From NCBI GenBank assembly GCA_050942895.1, contig JBMNOE010000001.1, positions 124,001 to 188,000 of the forward strand: a stretch of 64,000 nt of DNA, written 5' to 3'. This DNA is from JBNRMR01 sp050942895. GTDB lineage: Bacteria; Bacillota; Clostridia; Christensenellales; UBA1750. The translations under genes and the position numbers were made by a program. The notes under the pieces were generated by a model. The model ran no database searches. It was not told where the DNA came from and saw only the letters and a list, made by a program, of their open reading frames with translations. This document shows positions 8,758-17,504 of this stretch, one piece after another. The number at the start of each line of letters is the position of its first letter. The stretch's first letter is position 1.

Positions 8758-8805
8758 ATAATAGCGGCGGTCATAAGATCACATCACAAAACCGCCCAAA
8801 GGAAT

Positions 8806-9240
8806 TTACTGGAGGTTGCGCACCTGTGCCTGGTCAAGCAAAGTCACGCCCTTGCTCTTTAAAAGCTCATATGTGGGCACCAGCTTGTCGACCCTGAATA
8901 TGACTATTGCCTGGCCGTCCACGTTGCGCACGAAGGAGTAAAGGTATTCTATCGATATGCTGCCCTCGCTCAGATGGGCTATGACCTGCGCCAGCCCGCC
9001 CGGTGTGTCCGGCACGGAAACGGCCAGCACATCGGTTATGCTCACCGTGTAGCCCGCCTCCCGCAGGAGGTTGATCGCCCTGTCGGTATCCGTCACAATC
9101 GTGCGAAGGATTCCAAAATCAGTGGTGTCCGCCACCGAAAGGGCGATAAGATCAATCCCGGCATCGCCCAAAACCTTTGTGAACTCCGCCAGTCTGCCGC
9201 GCCTGTTTTCAATGAAAACCGATATCTGCTTAACAAACAT
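8806..9240 (-). CDS. Tandem ACT-domain protein
   Basis: A 144-residue protein made of two ACT domains with no catalytic domain: the first from VKQISVFIENRRGRLAEF (residues about 3-65) and the second from VLAVSVPDTPGGLAQVIAHL (about 70-140). ACT domains bind amino acids or other small ligands and regulate enzymes. It is the last gene of the paaK-iorA-iorB-paaK operon, 38 bases after the paaK stop, and this linkage to aryl-CoA ligases is a recurring one in anaerobes; it probably senses an aromatic amino acid and tunes the pathway, but the ligand is not evident. The start ATG follows a GGAAGACGG-type purine site. Confidence 0.88.
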   Translation of the reverse strand: MFVKQISVFIENRRGRLAEFTKVLGDAGIDLIALSVADTTDFGILRTIVTDTDRAINLLREAGYTVSITDVLAVSVPDTPGGLAQVIAHLSEGSISIEYLYSFVRNVDGQAIVIFRVDKLVPTYELLKSKGVTLLDQAQVRNLQ

Positions 9241-9278
9241 TCCGTCTTCCCCTTTCAGTTCAGTTATAAAATCAAATT

Positions 9279-10577
9279 CTATATTTTCCTGTTATCGATA
9301 ACGCGCTTGGCCTTGCCCTCGCTCCTAGCGATTGACTTCGGCTCCTTCAGCCTTACCTTGAGGGAAATTCCCAGCGCCTGAGTGAGTCTATTGGTAAGTT
9401 TCTTCGCCATACCTTCAATATCCTTCACTGCATCGGAGAAAATTTCTTCGCTTACCTCCACCTGAACCTCCAGCACGTCCATGCTGCCAATCCTGTCTAC
9501 CACCAGCATGTAGTGGGGGGAAACGCCCTCAAAGCCCACTAAGGCCGCCTCCACCTGAGAGGGGAAGATGTTCACGCCTCTTATTATCAGCATGTCGTCT
9601 GTCCTTCCCAGAACCTTGTTCATGCGCAGATGAGTCCTCCCGCAGGCGCAGGGCTCGGCTATGAGAGATGTCAGGTCATGGGTGCGGTAGCGGATCATCG
9701 GTATGCCTTCCTTTGTGATGGTGGTGAAAACCAGCTCTCCCTTTTCACCAATGGGAAGCTGCTCGCCTGTTTCGGGGTTGATGATCTCCGGTATAAAATG
9801 ATCCTCCCAGATATGCATGCCCTTTTTTTCGGTGCATTCCATGGCGACGCCCGGGCCCACAACCTCTGAAAGGCCGTATATGTCGTAGGCGTCGATGCCC
9901 AGCATGTCCTCTATCTGCCGGCGCATCTCCTCTGTCCACGGCTCTGCGCCGAATATGCCCGCTTTAAGGCTCAGATCGCCCTTCTTAATGCCGGCTTCGC
10001 TTAAGCTTTCAGCGATAAGCAGCGCATATGAGGGCGTGCAGGCAATTATCGTCGTCCTAAGATCCTGCATCATCAGTATCTGCCGCTGAGTGTTGCCCCC
10101 GGAGGTTGGGATAACGGTAGCGCCAAGCCTTTCAGCGCCGTAGTGAGCGCCAAGACCGCCTGTGAAAAGGCCGTAGCCATAGCTCACCTGGATTATATCC
10201 TCCTTTGTGGCGCCGGTGCAGCAAAAACACCTGGCCACAAGATCCGCCCAGTTTTCCAGATCGGATCTGGTGTAGCCCACCACTATAGGCTTGCCGGTGG
10301 TGCCCGATGAGGCGTGAATCCGCACGATCTCGCTCATGGGCGCGGCGAAAAGGCTGTTGGGGTAATAGTCTCTCAGGTCTGACTTTTCGGTGAAGGGCAG
10401 GTGTTTCAGGTCTTTAACGCTCCTGATATCCCCCGGACGGACGCCCGCCTTGTCCATGGCCTCCCTGTAGGGCTCAACGTTTTGGTAAACCCTTAGAACT
10501 GTCCTTGCAAGCCTTTCGCCCTGAAGCTCTTCAAGGCTTTTTCTGTCCATTATTTCAATGCTCTTATTCCACATCAT
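9279..10577 (-). CDS. paaK: Phenylacetate-CoA ligase (copy 1, promoter-distal)
   Basis: AMP-forming ligase that activates phenylacetate or a related aryl-acetate with CoA and ATP in the cytosol. At about 432 residues it matches the PaaK family. Motifs: IHASSGTTGKPIVVGYT (P-loop-like), YGLSEVVGPGVAMEC, RYRTHDLTSL, CACGRTHLRMNKVLGRTDD and DMLIIRGVNIFPSQVE, and the C-terminal Lys in EGKAKRVIDNR needed for adenylation. The frame overlaps the iorB stop by a TTG at 10586, but an AGGAG site there suits the ATG at 10577 better. It differs clearly in sequence from the second copy at 12.9-14.2 kb, so it is probably not a recent duplicate and may have a different acyl preference. In this context it either captures aryl-CoA products or makes ATP in reverse. 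Confidence 0.92.
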   Translation of the reverse strand: MMWNKSIEIMDRKSLEELQGERLARTVLRVYQNVEPYREAMDKAGVRPGDIRSVKDLKHLPFTEKSDLRDYYPNSLFAAPMSEIVRIHASSGTTGKPIVVGYTRSDLENWADLVARCFCCTGATKEDIIQVSYGYGLFTGGLGAHYGAERLGATVIPTSGGNTQRQILMMQDLRTTIIACTPSYALLIAESLSEAGIKKGDLSLKAGIFGAEPWTEEMRRQIEDMLGIDAYDIYGLSEVVGPGVAMECTEKKGMHIWEDHFIPEIINPETGEQLPIGEKGELVFTTITKEGIPMIRYRTHDLTSLIAEPCACGRTHLRMNKVLGRTDDMLIIRGVNIFPSQVEAALVGFEGVSPHYMLVVDRIGSMDVLEVQVEVSEEIFSDAVKDIEGMAKKLTNRLTQALGISLKVRLKEPKSIARSEGKAKRVIDNRKI

Positions 10578-10582
10578 TTTGA

Positions 10583-11161
10583 TCAATGCTCCTGTTCATA
10601 GCCTTTATTGAACGCAGCAATATTCATGTCGACTGTCCTTCGCGGAACGCACTGCGCAACGGCCCGCGCAACATCGTCCCTCATAAATGGCAGGTATTTT
10701 GCCAGAACGCCAATCAGCACGATGTTTGCGCAGCGTATCGAGCCGCACTCCTGTGCTATTCCTGTTGCGTCCAGTGAAAATACCTTAACCTGTTCACCCG
10801 CCTTCCCCAAGGGGTTTTGCGGATATTTCGCCGCCCCTGTGATCACCGGCATCGGCATTATCTGCTGATCCCCGGTGATTATCGCCCCATCTTTTTTCAG
10901 ATAAGGCAAGGCCCTGTAGGCCTCCAAAGCCTCGAAGGCCAAGACGAAGTCCGCGCTGCCGAAGTCTATCAACGGCGCATTGACCTCCTCGCCCTCGCTG
11001 CCGATCCTGACAAATGTTATGACGCTGCCGCCCCGCTGGCTCATGCCGTGAACCTCGCTGACTTTAACGTCCATGCCGGCGTTGGTCGCCAGCTTTCCCA
11101 AAATGCGGCTTGCCAGCAATGTTCCCTGGCCGCCCACCCCCACGATAACTATCTCAAGCAT
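10583..11161 (-). CDS. iorB: Indolepyruvate ferredoxin oxidoreductase, beta subunit
   Basis: The gamma-type subunit of the enzyme that oxidatively decarboxylates aryl-pyruvates (from Trp, Phe, Tyr) to aryl-acetyl-CoA, passing electrons to ferredoxin. The 192-residue length is typical. Motifs: the N-terminal GVGGQGTLLASRILGKLA dinucleotide-like fold and EVHGMSQRGGSVITFVRIG. It overlaps the iorA stop by 8 bases, which implies translational coupling and equal amounts of the two subunits. It works with IorA, which carries thiamine diphosphate and the Fe-S clusters. Confidence 0.95.
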   Translation of the reverse strand: MLEIVIVGVGGQGTLLASRILGKLATNAGMDVKVSEVHGMSQRGGSVITFVRIGSEGEEVNAPLIDFGSADFVLAFEALEAYRALPYLKKDGAIITGDQQIMPMPVITGAAKYPQNPLGKAGEQVKVFSLDATGIAQECGSIRCANIVLIGVLAKYLPFMRDDVARAVAQCVPRRTVDMNIAAFNKGYEQEH

Positions 11162-12926
11162 AGCTTTGCTCAGCCTCCTTCAAGCAGCCAAAGGGACAAA
11201 CCCTTGTGCAAAGGCCGCAGCCCACACACAGGGCGTCGTCGATTTCAACGCCGCTCTCTCCCCTTGATATTGCCGGACAGCCGATCCTCATGCAGATGCC
11301 GCAGTTACGGCAGTTTTCCACCCTTACAGGCGCGTTCCTGTCCTTGCTCAAAAGCACGCAGGGCCTAAGGGCGATTATCACCGAGGGCTCCTCATTGGCC
11401 GTGGCCGATTTAAGCGCCGCCTCCAGCTCTTTTAGGTTGAAAGGGTCAACCACCGCCACGTCCTTCACTCCGCAGGCCTTCACAAGCTGCAAAAGATCCA
11501 CCTTGGGGGCCGGCTCGCCGGTGATTGTCTTCCCCGTGGCCGCGTGCTCCTGATGGCCGGTCATTCCGGTGGTGGAGTTGTCCAAAATGAGGACTGTGCC
11601 GGTGCTTTCGTTGTAGACCATGTCGATCAGCCCGGTGACGCCGGAGTGCAAAAACGTGCTGTCGCCTATTACCGCCACCGTTTTTTTGGAAAATTCATGG
11701 CCTGCCGCCTTGTCCATACCGGTGGACATGCCGATTGAAGCGCCCATGCAGATGACGGTGTCCACAGCGCTCAAAGGCGCCAGCGCGCCCAGCGTGTAGC
11801 AGCCGATGTCCGCCACACAGCGTAGTTTCAGCTTGTTTATTGCATAAAACACAGCCCTGTGGGGGCAGCCGGGGCATAGCACGGGAGGCCGCACCGGAAG
11901 GTTTTCGCCGGCGGGCAAAATCTCCGCTTCTTCGCCGCAAAAAAGCCTTTTTATCTTGGCGACGGAAAGCTCGCCCTGCTTGCCGGTCTTATCCTTGCCG
12001 GAAATCATTATGCCTTCAAGCTGCCAGGCTTTTATCTGATCCTCAATGAAGGGCTCCAATTCCTCCACAACATAAAGAGTCTTTACATTGCCTGCAAACT
12101 CCTCGATCAGCTCTTTTGGCAGCGGATACACCATGCCCAGCTTCAGCACCGATGCCTGGGGCATGGCTTCCCTCACATATTGATATGAAGCGCCGGAGGT
12201 GATGACCCCCACATCGCCCCGCATTTCGGCTCTGTTTATATCAAAACCGTTGCAATCCCGGGCGATGTCGTCCATACGCTTTTCAACCACCACATGGCGG
12301 CCGATGGCGTTTGAAGGCATCATCACATACTTGCGCACATCCTTCACATAGGGCCTAAGCTCCATTTCATTGCGCTCTCCAAGGGCCGTCAGCGACCTCG
12401 CATGGGCAATCCTCGTCGTCAAACGCACAAAAACCGGAGTGTCATATTTTTCGGATATTTCATATGCCAGCTTCATCATGTCCAGGCATTCTTGGCTGTC
12501 GGAGGGCTCCAGCATAGGCACATGGGCGCTCCTGGCGTAAAAGCGGGAGTCCTGCTCGTTCTGGCTGGAGAACATCGCCGGGTCATCCGCCACGACAATG
12601 ACAAACCCGCCGTTGACCCCCGTGTATGAAACGGTGAATATCGGGTCGGCGGCCACGTTCACTCCCACATGTTTCATGCAGGAAAGGGCCCTTGCCCCTG
12701 CCACGCTGGCGCCAAAGGCAACTTCCACCGCAACCTTTTCATTGGGCGCCCACTGTGACTTTATTTCCCCGTAGCGGGCAATATTTTCGGTGATCTCAGT
12801 CGATGGCGTGCCGGGATATGAAGCAGTCACCTTCACCCCCGCCTCCCAGGCGCCTCTGGCGATGGCCTCATTGCCCAGCCTAAGCTGTATTTCCTTTTTG
12901 TTCGCTTCTCTTACTTTTATTTCCAT
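11154..12926 (-). CDS. iorA: Indolepyruvate ferredoxin oxidoreductase, alpha subunit
   Basis: Catalytic subunit (590 residues) of the aryl-pyruvate:ferredoxin oxidoreductase. In order: N-terminal pyrimidine domain with ASYPGTPSTEI, the middle region, CPGCPHRAVFYAINKL (about residue 350), the thiamine diphosphate site GDSTFLHSGVTGL with ILDNSTTGMTG, and a C-terminal 2[4Fe-4S] ferredoxin domain with CRNCGICMRIGCP and CVGCGLCTRVCP. The start overlaps no gene; a leader of 9 bases separates it from the upstream paaK. The paaK copies on both sides and the ACT-domain gene indicate Stickland-like or peptide-based fermentation of aromatic amino acids with substrate-level ATP production. Confidence 0.96.
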   Translation of the reverse strand: MEIKVREANKKEIQLRLGNEAIARGAWEAGVKVTASYPGTPSTEITENIARYGEIKSQWAPNEKVAVEVAFGASVAGARALSCMKHVGVNVAADPIFTVSYTGVNGGFVIVVADDPAMFSSQNEQDSRFYARSAHVPMLEPSDSQECLDMMKLAYEISEKYDTPVFVRLTTRIAHARSLTALGERNEMELRPYVKDVRKYVMMPSNAIGRHVVVEKRMDDIARDCNGFDINRAEMRGDVGVITSGASYQYVREAMPQASVLKLGMVYPLPKELIEEFAGNVKTLYVVEELEPFIEDQIKAWQLEGIMISGKDKTGKQGELSVAKIKRLFCGEEAEILPAGENLPVRPPVLCPGCPHRAVFYAINKLKLRCVADIGCYTLGALAPLSAVDTVICMGASIGMSTGMDKAAGHEFSKKTVAVIGDSTFLHSGVTGLIDMVYNESTGTVLILDNSTTGMTGHQEHAATGKTITGEPAPKVDLLQLVKACGVKDVAVVDPFNLKELEAALKSATANEEPSVIIALRPCVLLSKDRNAPVRVENCRNCGICMRIGCPAISRGESGVEIDDALCVGCGLCTRVCPFGCLKEAEQSYA

Positions 12927-12935
12927 TAAACTCTC

Positions 12936-14243
12936 CTAAAGCTTACGAAGATCCGTCACCCTGCGGGATTTGCCCTCAAAGCGCTTGACCGTACTTGGCG
13001 AAACCAGGTTTATCTTTGCGTCTACCTGCAGGGCGGAGCGCATCTTTTCGCGCACCTGCTGCTGCAGCCCTTCCAACATGCTGTAGTGCTCCAAAAGGCT
13101 GCCGTCCTTCAGCTCCACATTCACCTGGATGGTGTCCCTGTAATTGACCCTGTCCACGATTATTTCGTACTGGGGGCCTATCCCCTCGAAGGACAGAAGC
13201 ACTTCCTCTATCTGGCTGGGGTATACGTTAACTCCTCTTATTATCAGCATATCGTCGCTGCGGTAGAGTATCTTTTCCATGCGGCGCATCGTCCTGCCGC
13301 ACGGGCATGCCTCCGGTATAATTCGCGAGATATCATGGGTGCGGTAGCGGATCATCGGTATGCCCTGTTTTGTCATGGTGGTGATGACCACCTCGCCTTT
13401 TTCGCCGTCGGGAAGTATCTCGCCGGTTTCCGGGTCGATTATCTCCACAAAAAAATGATCCTCGTTTATGTGCTGGCCGTTCTTGTAAAGGCATTCTCCG
13501 GCAACGCCCGGGCCGATAATCTCGGATAGGCCATAGTTATCGGTGGCCACAAGGCCCAGCCTTCTTTCAAGCTCCTCCCGCATCCCCTCTGTGGCGGGCT
13601 CCGAGCCGAACATGCCGATTTTAAGGTTCAGATCATCCTTTGAGATGCCCAGCCTTTCCATCGTCTCGGCAATTATAAGGCCGTAGGAGGGGGTGCCTAT
13701 CAAAAGAGTGGTGCCGAAATCCCTCATGAGTTGAAGCTGTCTTTCGGTGTTGCCCGAAGAAGTGGGAACAACCGCCGCGCCTACCTTTTCTAGGCCGTAA
13801 TGCAGACCCAACGCGCCTGTGAAAAGGCCGTATCCGAATGTGATCTGGGCGATATCTTCGCAGCTTCCACCGCTCATGACTATAATCCTTGCCATGTTTT
13901 CAGCCCACATGTTCAGATCATCCTTTGTGTAGCCGACGACTGTGGCCCTGCCCGTGGTGCCGGAGGATGCATGAATCCGCACGATGTCCTTCATCGGCAC
14001 CGCAAAAAGCCCGAAGGGGTAGTTATCCCTAAGATCATCCTTCACCGTGAAAGGGAATCTGCCAAGATCCGCCGGCGACTTTAGCTGCGAGGGCGAAGCA
14101 CCCGCCTCGTCAAAGCGCTTTTTATACATCGGCACATTGTCATAGGCGTACTGTAGCGACCATTTTAGCCGCTCCATCTGCAGCTCCCTCAACTTCACCG
14201 GCTCCATGGTTTCCGCCTGTTCGTCATAAAACCTTACTTCCAT
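12936..14243 (-). CDS. paaK: Phenylacetate-CoA ligase (copy 2, promoter-proximal)
   Basis: Second AMP-forming aryl-acetate CoA ligase (about 435 residues). Motifs: IHASSGTTGRATVVGYT, YGLSEIIGPGVAGEC, RYRTHDISRIIPEACPCG, SDDMLIIRGVNVYPSQIE, and the C-terminal Lys in EGKSRRVTDLRKL. Three in-frame ATGs occur (14270, 14261, 14243). The last is chosen because family alignment begins there (MEVRFYDEQAETM matches the MxWNxEIETM start of PaaK) and AAGGAAAG is well spaced. It heads the paaK-iorA-iorB-paaK-ACT run, 81 bases after nth. Keeping two diverged ligases around one oxidoreductase suggests different aryl products (for example phenylacetate versus indole- or hydroxyphenylacetate), which is inference. 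Confidence 0.92.
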   Translation of the reverse strand: MEVRFYDEQAETMEPVKLRELQMERLKWSLQYAYDNVPMYKKRFDEAGASPSQLKSPADLGRFPFTVKDDLRDNYPFGLFAVPMKDIVRIHASSGTTGRATVVGYTKDDLNMWAENMARIIVMSGGSCEDIAQITFGYGLFTGALGLHYGLEKVGAAVVPTSSGNTERQLQLMRDFGTTLLIGTPSYGLIIAETMERLGISKDDLNLKIGMFGSEPATEGMREELERRLGLVATDNYGLSEIIGPGVAGECLYKNGQHINEDHFFVEIIDPETGEILPDGEKGEVVITTMTKQGIPMIRYRTHDISRIIPEACPCGRTMRRMEKILYRSDDMLIIRGVNVYPSQIEEVLLSFEGIGPQYEIIVDRVNYRDTIQVNVELKDGSLLEHYSMLEGLQQQVREKMRSALQVDAKINLVSPSTVKRFEGKSRRVTDLRKL

Positions 14244-14324
14244 CTTTCTTTCCTTTGCCATTTCCTCCATCCTTCCATTCTTCCATTCTGCCGTATATTT
14301 AAACTTTCATCAGTTTTAAAGAGT

Positions 14325-14981
14325 TCAGCCGGATGCCTTTTTCTGCAGCCCAGCCATCTCTGCGGCGTACCTGCAAAGCCCCGCCAGCGGGCATTCGCCG
14401 CACTTCGGATTCCTGGCATTGCAGACCCTCCTGCCGTGAAGTATCAGCCAATGATGGGCCTTTGACCAGTCTTTCTTGGGTATTACCTCCATAAGCTGCT
14501 TTTCCGCCGACAGCACATCCTTTGCGGTGACCAGCCCCAGGCGGTTGCTTACGCGAAAAACATGGGTGTCCACAGCTATGGCGTCGCCGCCAAAAGCATT
14601 GGCGTAAACCACATTGGCGGTTTTTCTGCCGACTCCGGGCAGGGTCTGCAAAGCATCCAGATCGCCCGGAACCCGGCCGCCATAATCGGCCATTATCTTC
14701 CTGGCGGACATCACTATGTTTTCCGCCTTTTTCTTAAAGCCGCAGCTTCTGACATAGGGGTAGACCTCCTCCGGCGTGGAGCCGGCAAGGGCCTCAACGC
14801 TGGGGAAATCCGCAAAAAGCCGGGGCGTAACGGAGTTCACCTGCCTGTCGGTGCATTGGGCGGAGAGTATCGTCGCCACCAGGGTTTCATATGGGTTGGT
14901 GAAGTTCAGCTCCGGGCCGGCATCGGGATACAGGCTCTGTAAAACAGCCAATATTTCCTTGTCCCTCAGCCTTTTTTGCAC
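14325..14981 (-). CDS. nth: Endonuclease III
   Basis: Bifunctional DNA glycosylase/AP lyase that removes oxidised pyrimidines in base-excision repair. The 218 residues show SAQCTDRQVNSVTP, the helix-hairpin-helix LPGVGRKTANVV with the catalytic Lys, the catalytic Asp in VDTHVFRVSNRLGL, and the C-terminal [4Fe-4S] cluster with C-x6-C-x2-C-x5-C spacing (CNARNPKCGECPLAGLC). The start is GTG behind a GGAGGG site. It is the first gene after the promoter at 15.02 kb and may be co-transcribed with the aromatic 2-oxoacid genes, though there is no functional link. Confidence 0.96.
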   Translation of the reverse strand: MQKRLRDKEILAVLQSLYPDAGPELNFTNPYETLVATILSAQCTDRQVNSVTPRLFADFPSVEALAGSTPEEVYPYVRSCGFKKKAENIVMSARKIMADYGGRVPGDLDALQTLPGVGRKTANVVYANAFGGDAIAVDTHVFRVSNRLGLVTAKDVLSAEKQLMEVIPKKDWSKAHHWLILHGRRVCNARNPKCGECPLAGLCRYAAEMAGLQKKASG

Positions 14982-15018
14982 TTGGCAGCCCTCCGTTCCC
15001 GATAAATTCTATTATGAC

Positions 15019-15047
15019 ATTATATTATACAAACACCTAAAAAGCAA
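15019..15047 (-). promoter_or_regulatory. Sigma-A-type promoter for nth and the ior operon
   Basis: On the minus strand TTGCTT (complement of 15042-15047), a 17-base spacer and TATAAT (complement of 15019-15024). A second overlapping TATAAT is at 15024-15029. No other strong promoter is evident before the ACT-domain gene, so this may drive all six genes. Confidence 0.7.
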
Positions 15048-15189
15048 GCTTTTAGGCCAAATGCCGTGCGCTGCCCTGTGCGCCAAAAAGCCTTCTTTAC
15101 ACTGAAAACCGGCGCTTGAAGTCTTCCCCAGTGCAGCTTTGCATGATATAATAAATTTATTGTAAAAACAGAAATAAAGGAGAACGCAT

Positions 15190-16260
15190 ATGGATGACTA
15201 TAGTCTTCGCAAGTATATGAGCCGCCTTTATGACGAGCGCGGCAGGCAGTACCCCTTGGATGCAACGTCGAAGGAGGCATATTTTGAATGGAAGGAGCGG
15301 GTGCGCAAGCGCCTCTTCGATATCACAGGCCTTAATATAATCATGTCCATGGAGCAGCCGCCCCTGAACCCAAGGCTTATAAGCGAGAAAAAATGCGACG
15401 GCTACACCCTGCAAAGCTGGGATATTCAGACCGAAAAAGATGTGCTGACGCCCTTTTATCTGCTGATACCCGATCATCCCAACGGCGCAGCGATGCTGAA
15501 CCCCCATGGCCACGGCGGCGGCAAAGATGTGAGTATTTTAAGCACGGATAATCTTTATGTAAAGAATATGGTGGAAAACCTCTTCCCGCCGGGCCACAAG
15601 ACCTTTGCCCTTGAAGCGGTCAGCCGGGGCTATATCGTGGCCTGCCCGGACGCAAGAGGCTCAGGCGACAGGCGCGAAGTTGAGCAGCGGCAAAACGAAA
15701 CGGAGCGCCCTGAAAATTATCGCGTTAATTCCCACAGAGAGATCAACCAGATGGGCATTGGCTTTGGCATCAGCATGGTGGGGTTCATGGTTTGGGATCT
15801 TATGAAGATAACTGATTTTCTGCTGACTTTGCCCCAGGTTGACCCGAAGCGAATCGGCTGTCTGGGCATGTCCGGCGGCGGTCAGCAGACCATATTTCTT
15901 GCCGCTTTGGATGAAAGGATATCCGCAGCGGTTACCAGCGGCTATTTTTATGGCTATAAGGACGCGCTCTTGCTCCAGCCGGCCAATTGCTCCTGCAACT
16001 TCGTGCCCCATCTATGGGAAACTTTGGACATGGGCGATATAGGCGCCATGATCGCGCCCAGGGCGCTGCTGGTTGAAAGCGGCAAGGCAGATCATCTCAA
16101 CGGCGCATCCGGCATAAGCAACGTCATATCTCAGGTTGATATTGCAAGGGAAGCCTTCAAGCTTTTTGACGCGGACGAAAAGATTTTCCATTCCATCCAT
16201 GAGGACGGCCATAAATACAAGGGTACCGATGTCTTCCCCTTCCTTGAAAAGTGGCTGTAG
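15190..16260 (+). CDS. Alpha/beta hydrolase, acetyl-xylan-esterase/dienelactone-hydrolase-like
   Basis: A 356-residue cytosolic hydrolase (no signal peptide). The oxyanion region is LNPHGHGGG, followed by DARGSGDRRE, the nucleophile elbow GCLGMSGGGQQT (about residue 225) and the probable acid and His in LVESGKADHLN and HEDGHKY near the C-terminus, so the Ser-Asp-His triad looks complete. The long N-terminal extension (first 90 residues) and the helical insert around residues 160-200 resemble the large prolyl-peptidase/acetyl-xylan-esterase-type hydrolases often found with carbohydrate genes. The substrate is not evident. AAGGAG lies 8 bases before the ATG; TATAAT at 15147-15152 has no clear -35. 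It stands alone, convergent with degV. Confidence 0.85.
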   Translation: MDDYSLRKYMSRLYDERGRQYPLDATSKEAYFEWKERVRKRLFDITGLNIIMSMEQPPLNPRLISEKKCDGYTLQSWDIQTEKDVLTPFYLLIPDHPNGAAMLNPHGHGGGKDVSILSTDNLYVKNMVENLFPPGHKTFALEAVSRGYIVACPDARGSGDRREVEQRQNETERPENYRVNSHREINQMGIGFGISMVGFMVWDLMKITDFLLTLPQVDPKRIGCLGMSGGGQQTIFLAALDERISAAVTSGYFYGYKDALLLQPANCSCNFVPHLWETLDMGDIGAMIAPRALLVESGKADHLNGASGISNVISQVDIAREAFKLFDADEKIFHSIHEDGHKYKGTDVFPFLEKWL

Positions 16261-16261
16261 G

Positions 16262-16645
16262 GCAAGCCCCGTGGGAGGGCGCTGCGCTCCCACGGACCCC
16301 CGCCCGCCAAGGGATTTTCCCTTGGAACCCTTAACAACATGCTCCGAGAAAAGCACGATGCTATTATGAAGCTATGCAAGCCCCGGGGGAAGGCGCTACC
16401 CTCCCACGGACCCCCACCCGCCAAGGGATTTTCCCTTGGAACCCTTCGCAACATGCTCCGAGAAAAACACGATGCTATTATGAAGCTATGCAAGCCCCGG
16501 GGAAGGGCGCTGCCCTCCCACGGACCCCCGCCCGCCAAGGGATTTTCCCTTGGAACCCTTAACAACATGCTCCGAAAAAACACGATGTTATTATGAAGCT
16601 ATGCAAGATCCGGGGGAAGGCGCTGCCCTCCCCCGGATCTTTCCG
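16262..16645. repeat. Tandem array of about 114-bp hairpin repeats (3.4 copies)
   Basis: Units start at 16262, 16376, 16490 and 16603 with lengths 114, 114 and 113 bases and a last partial unit. Each begins GCAAGCCCC(G/T)GG and holds two inverted repeats: CCGTGGGAG...CTCCCACGG (perfect in unit 1; GATCCGGGGG...CCCCCGGATC in the last) and a perfect CCAAGGGATTTTCCCTTGG. A constant tail follows, with GAACCCTT, ACAACATGCTCCGA and GATGCTATTATGAAGCTAT. The array lies between two convergent genes, where transcription ends. It resembles repetitive extragenic palindromes. Open frames can be read through it, but each merely reflects the repeat and is not a gene. Confidence 0.92.
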
Positions 16646-16676
16646 TTGTTTTGGTATCCGGCCTTATGCCTGTCTT

Positions 16677-17501
16677 TTACTCGGTGCGCCAAATGGTGCC
16701 TATCACATCGAACCCCAGATGTATCCCAAGAACTATCCCTATCCGCCTTACGGGAACAAGTACGCCGAATCTCTCGCTCAGGCGCGATGCCAGCACCTCA
16801 GCTTCCTGCGCCTCCCTGAAATATTGCACGGTTACATCCAGGGCGTTGTCAGGTACCGCCTCCACCAGTTTTCTAAGCTGATCGTTGCGCCCTCTGGCGA
16901 TATCGCAGCAGACGACCGCCCCCTCTTTGCAGGTTAAAATGGGCCTTTGGTTTAAGATTGTCCCTATAGACTGGCGCACAAGGCCAAGCCGCCCGCTTCT
17001 GCGCAAAGGAGTGAGGTCCGCCACGGAAAAGCGCGTTCCCACCTTTTCGCGGATTTCATTTTCGATGGCCTGAGCCACTTCCTCCAATGTCAGCCCCTTG
17101 TCAATCAGCTTCTTCGCCTCACGCAGCATCAAATACATGCCCCCGGCGGCGCTCCTGCTGTCCACCACACGCACCTTATCGCCGAACTGCTTTGCGCACT
17201 CCACCGCATTGCTGTATGTTCCGCTCAGGCGTGATGATATCGTCAGGCAGAGCACATGGCAGCCCGCGTCCACCAGTCTTTTAAAGCGCCTTACGAAGGA
17301 GTCTATTACCGGCTGGGATGTATGCACTTCGCCCGCCTTCGCCGCCCGCAGCAGCTCGTCAAAAAGATGGTTGTTTTTAAGCAAGGTTTCCGCATAGACT
17401 TCGCTGCCTATCGAATAGGTCATCGGTATGTGCACAACGCCCATTTCCTTGGCTTCCTGTCTGGTCAAATATGCAGTGCTGTCCGTGGTTATCACTATCA
17501 T
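16677..17501 (-). CDS. degV: DegV-family fatty-acid-binding protein
   Basis: A 274-residue EDD-fold protein: N-terminal MIVITTDSTAYLTRQEAKEMG, a TSQP motif (VHTSQPVIDSF, about residue 60), ISSRLSGTYSNA, and RRSGRLG in the C-terminal domain. DegV proteins are known to bind long-chain fatty acids and, with a FakA kinase, to activate exogenous fatty acids as acyl phosphates (FakB). It starts 3 bases after accA and is the last gene of the fatty acid operon, which suits a role in fatty acid handling. No FakA is seen in the window. The tandem hairpin array lies just past its end. Confidence 0.9.
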   Translation of the reverse strand: MIVITTDSTAYLTRQEAKEMGVVHIPMTYSIGSEVYAETLLKNNHLFDELLRAAKAGEVHTSQPVIDSFVRRFKRLVDAGCHVLCLTISSRLSGTYSNAVECAKQFGDKVRVVDSRSAAGGMYLMLREAKKLIDKGLTLEEVAQAIENEIREKVGTRFSVADLTPLRRSGRLGLVRQSIGTILNQRPILTCKEGAVVCCDIARGRNDQLRKLVEAVPDNALDVTVQYFREAQEAEVLASRLSERFGVLVPVRRIGIVLGIHLGFDVIGTIWRTE

Positions 17502-17504
17502 TTT

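Noticed and set aside
16131..16600. Open frames of up to 150 codons within the tandem array, on both strands, giving repetitive proteins
   Set aside because: They arise because each 114-base unit keeps a frame; the encoded protein repeats are just the DNA repeat, with no ribosome site or known domain.
16262..16645. A CRISPR-like array
   Set aside because: Whole units are repeated, with no unique spacers, units are about 114 bases, and no cas genes are near.
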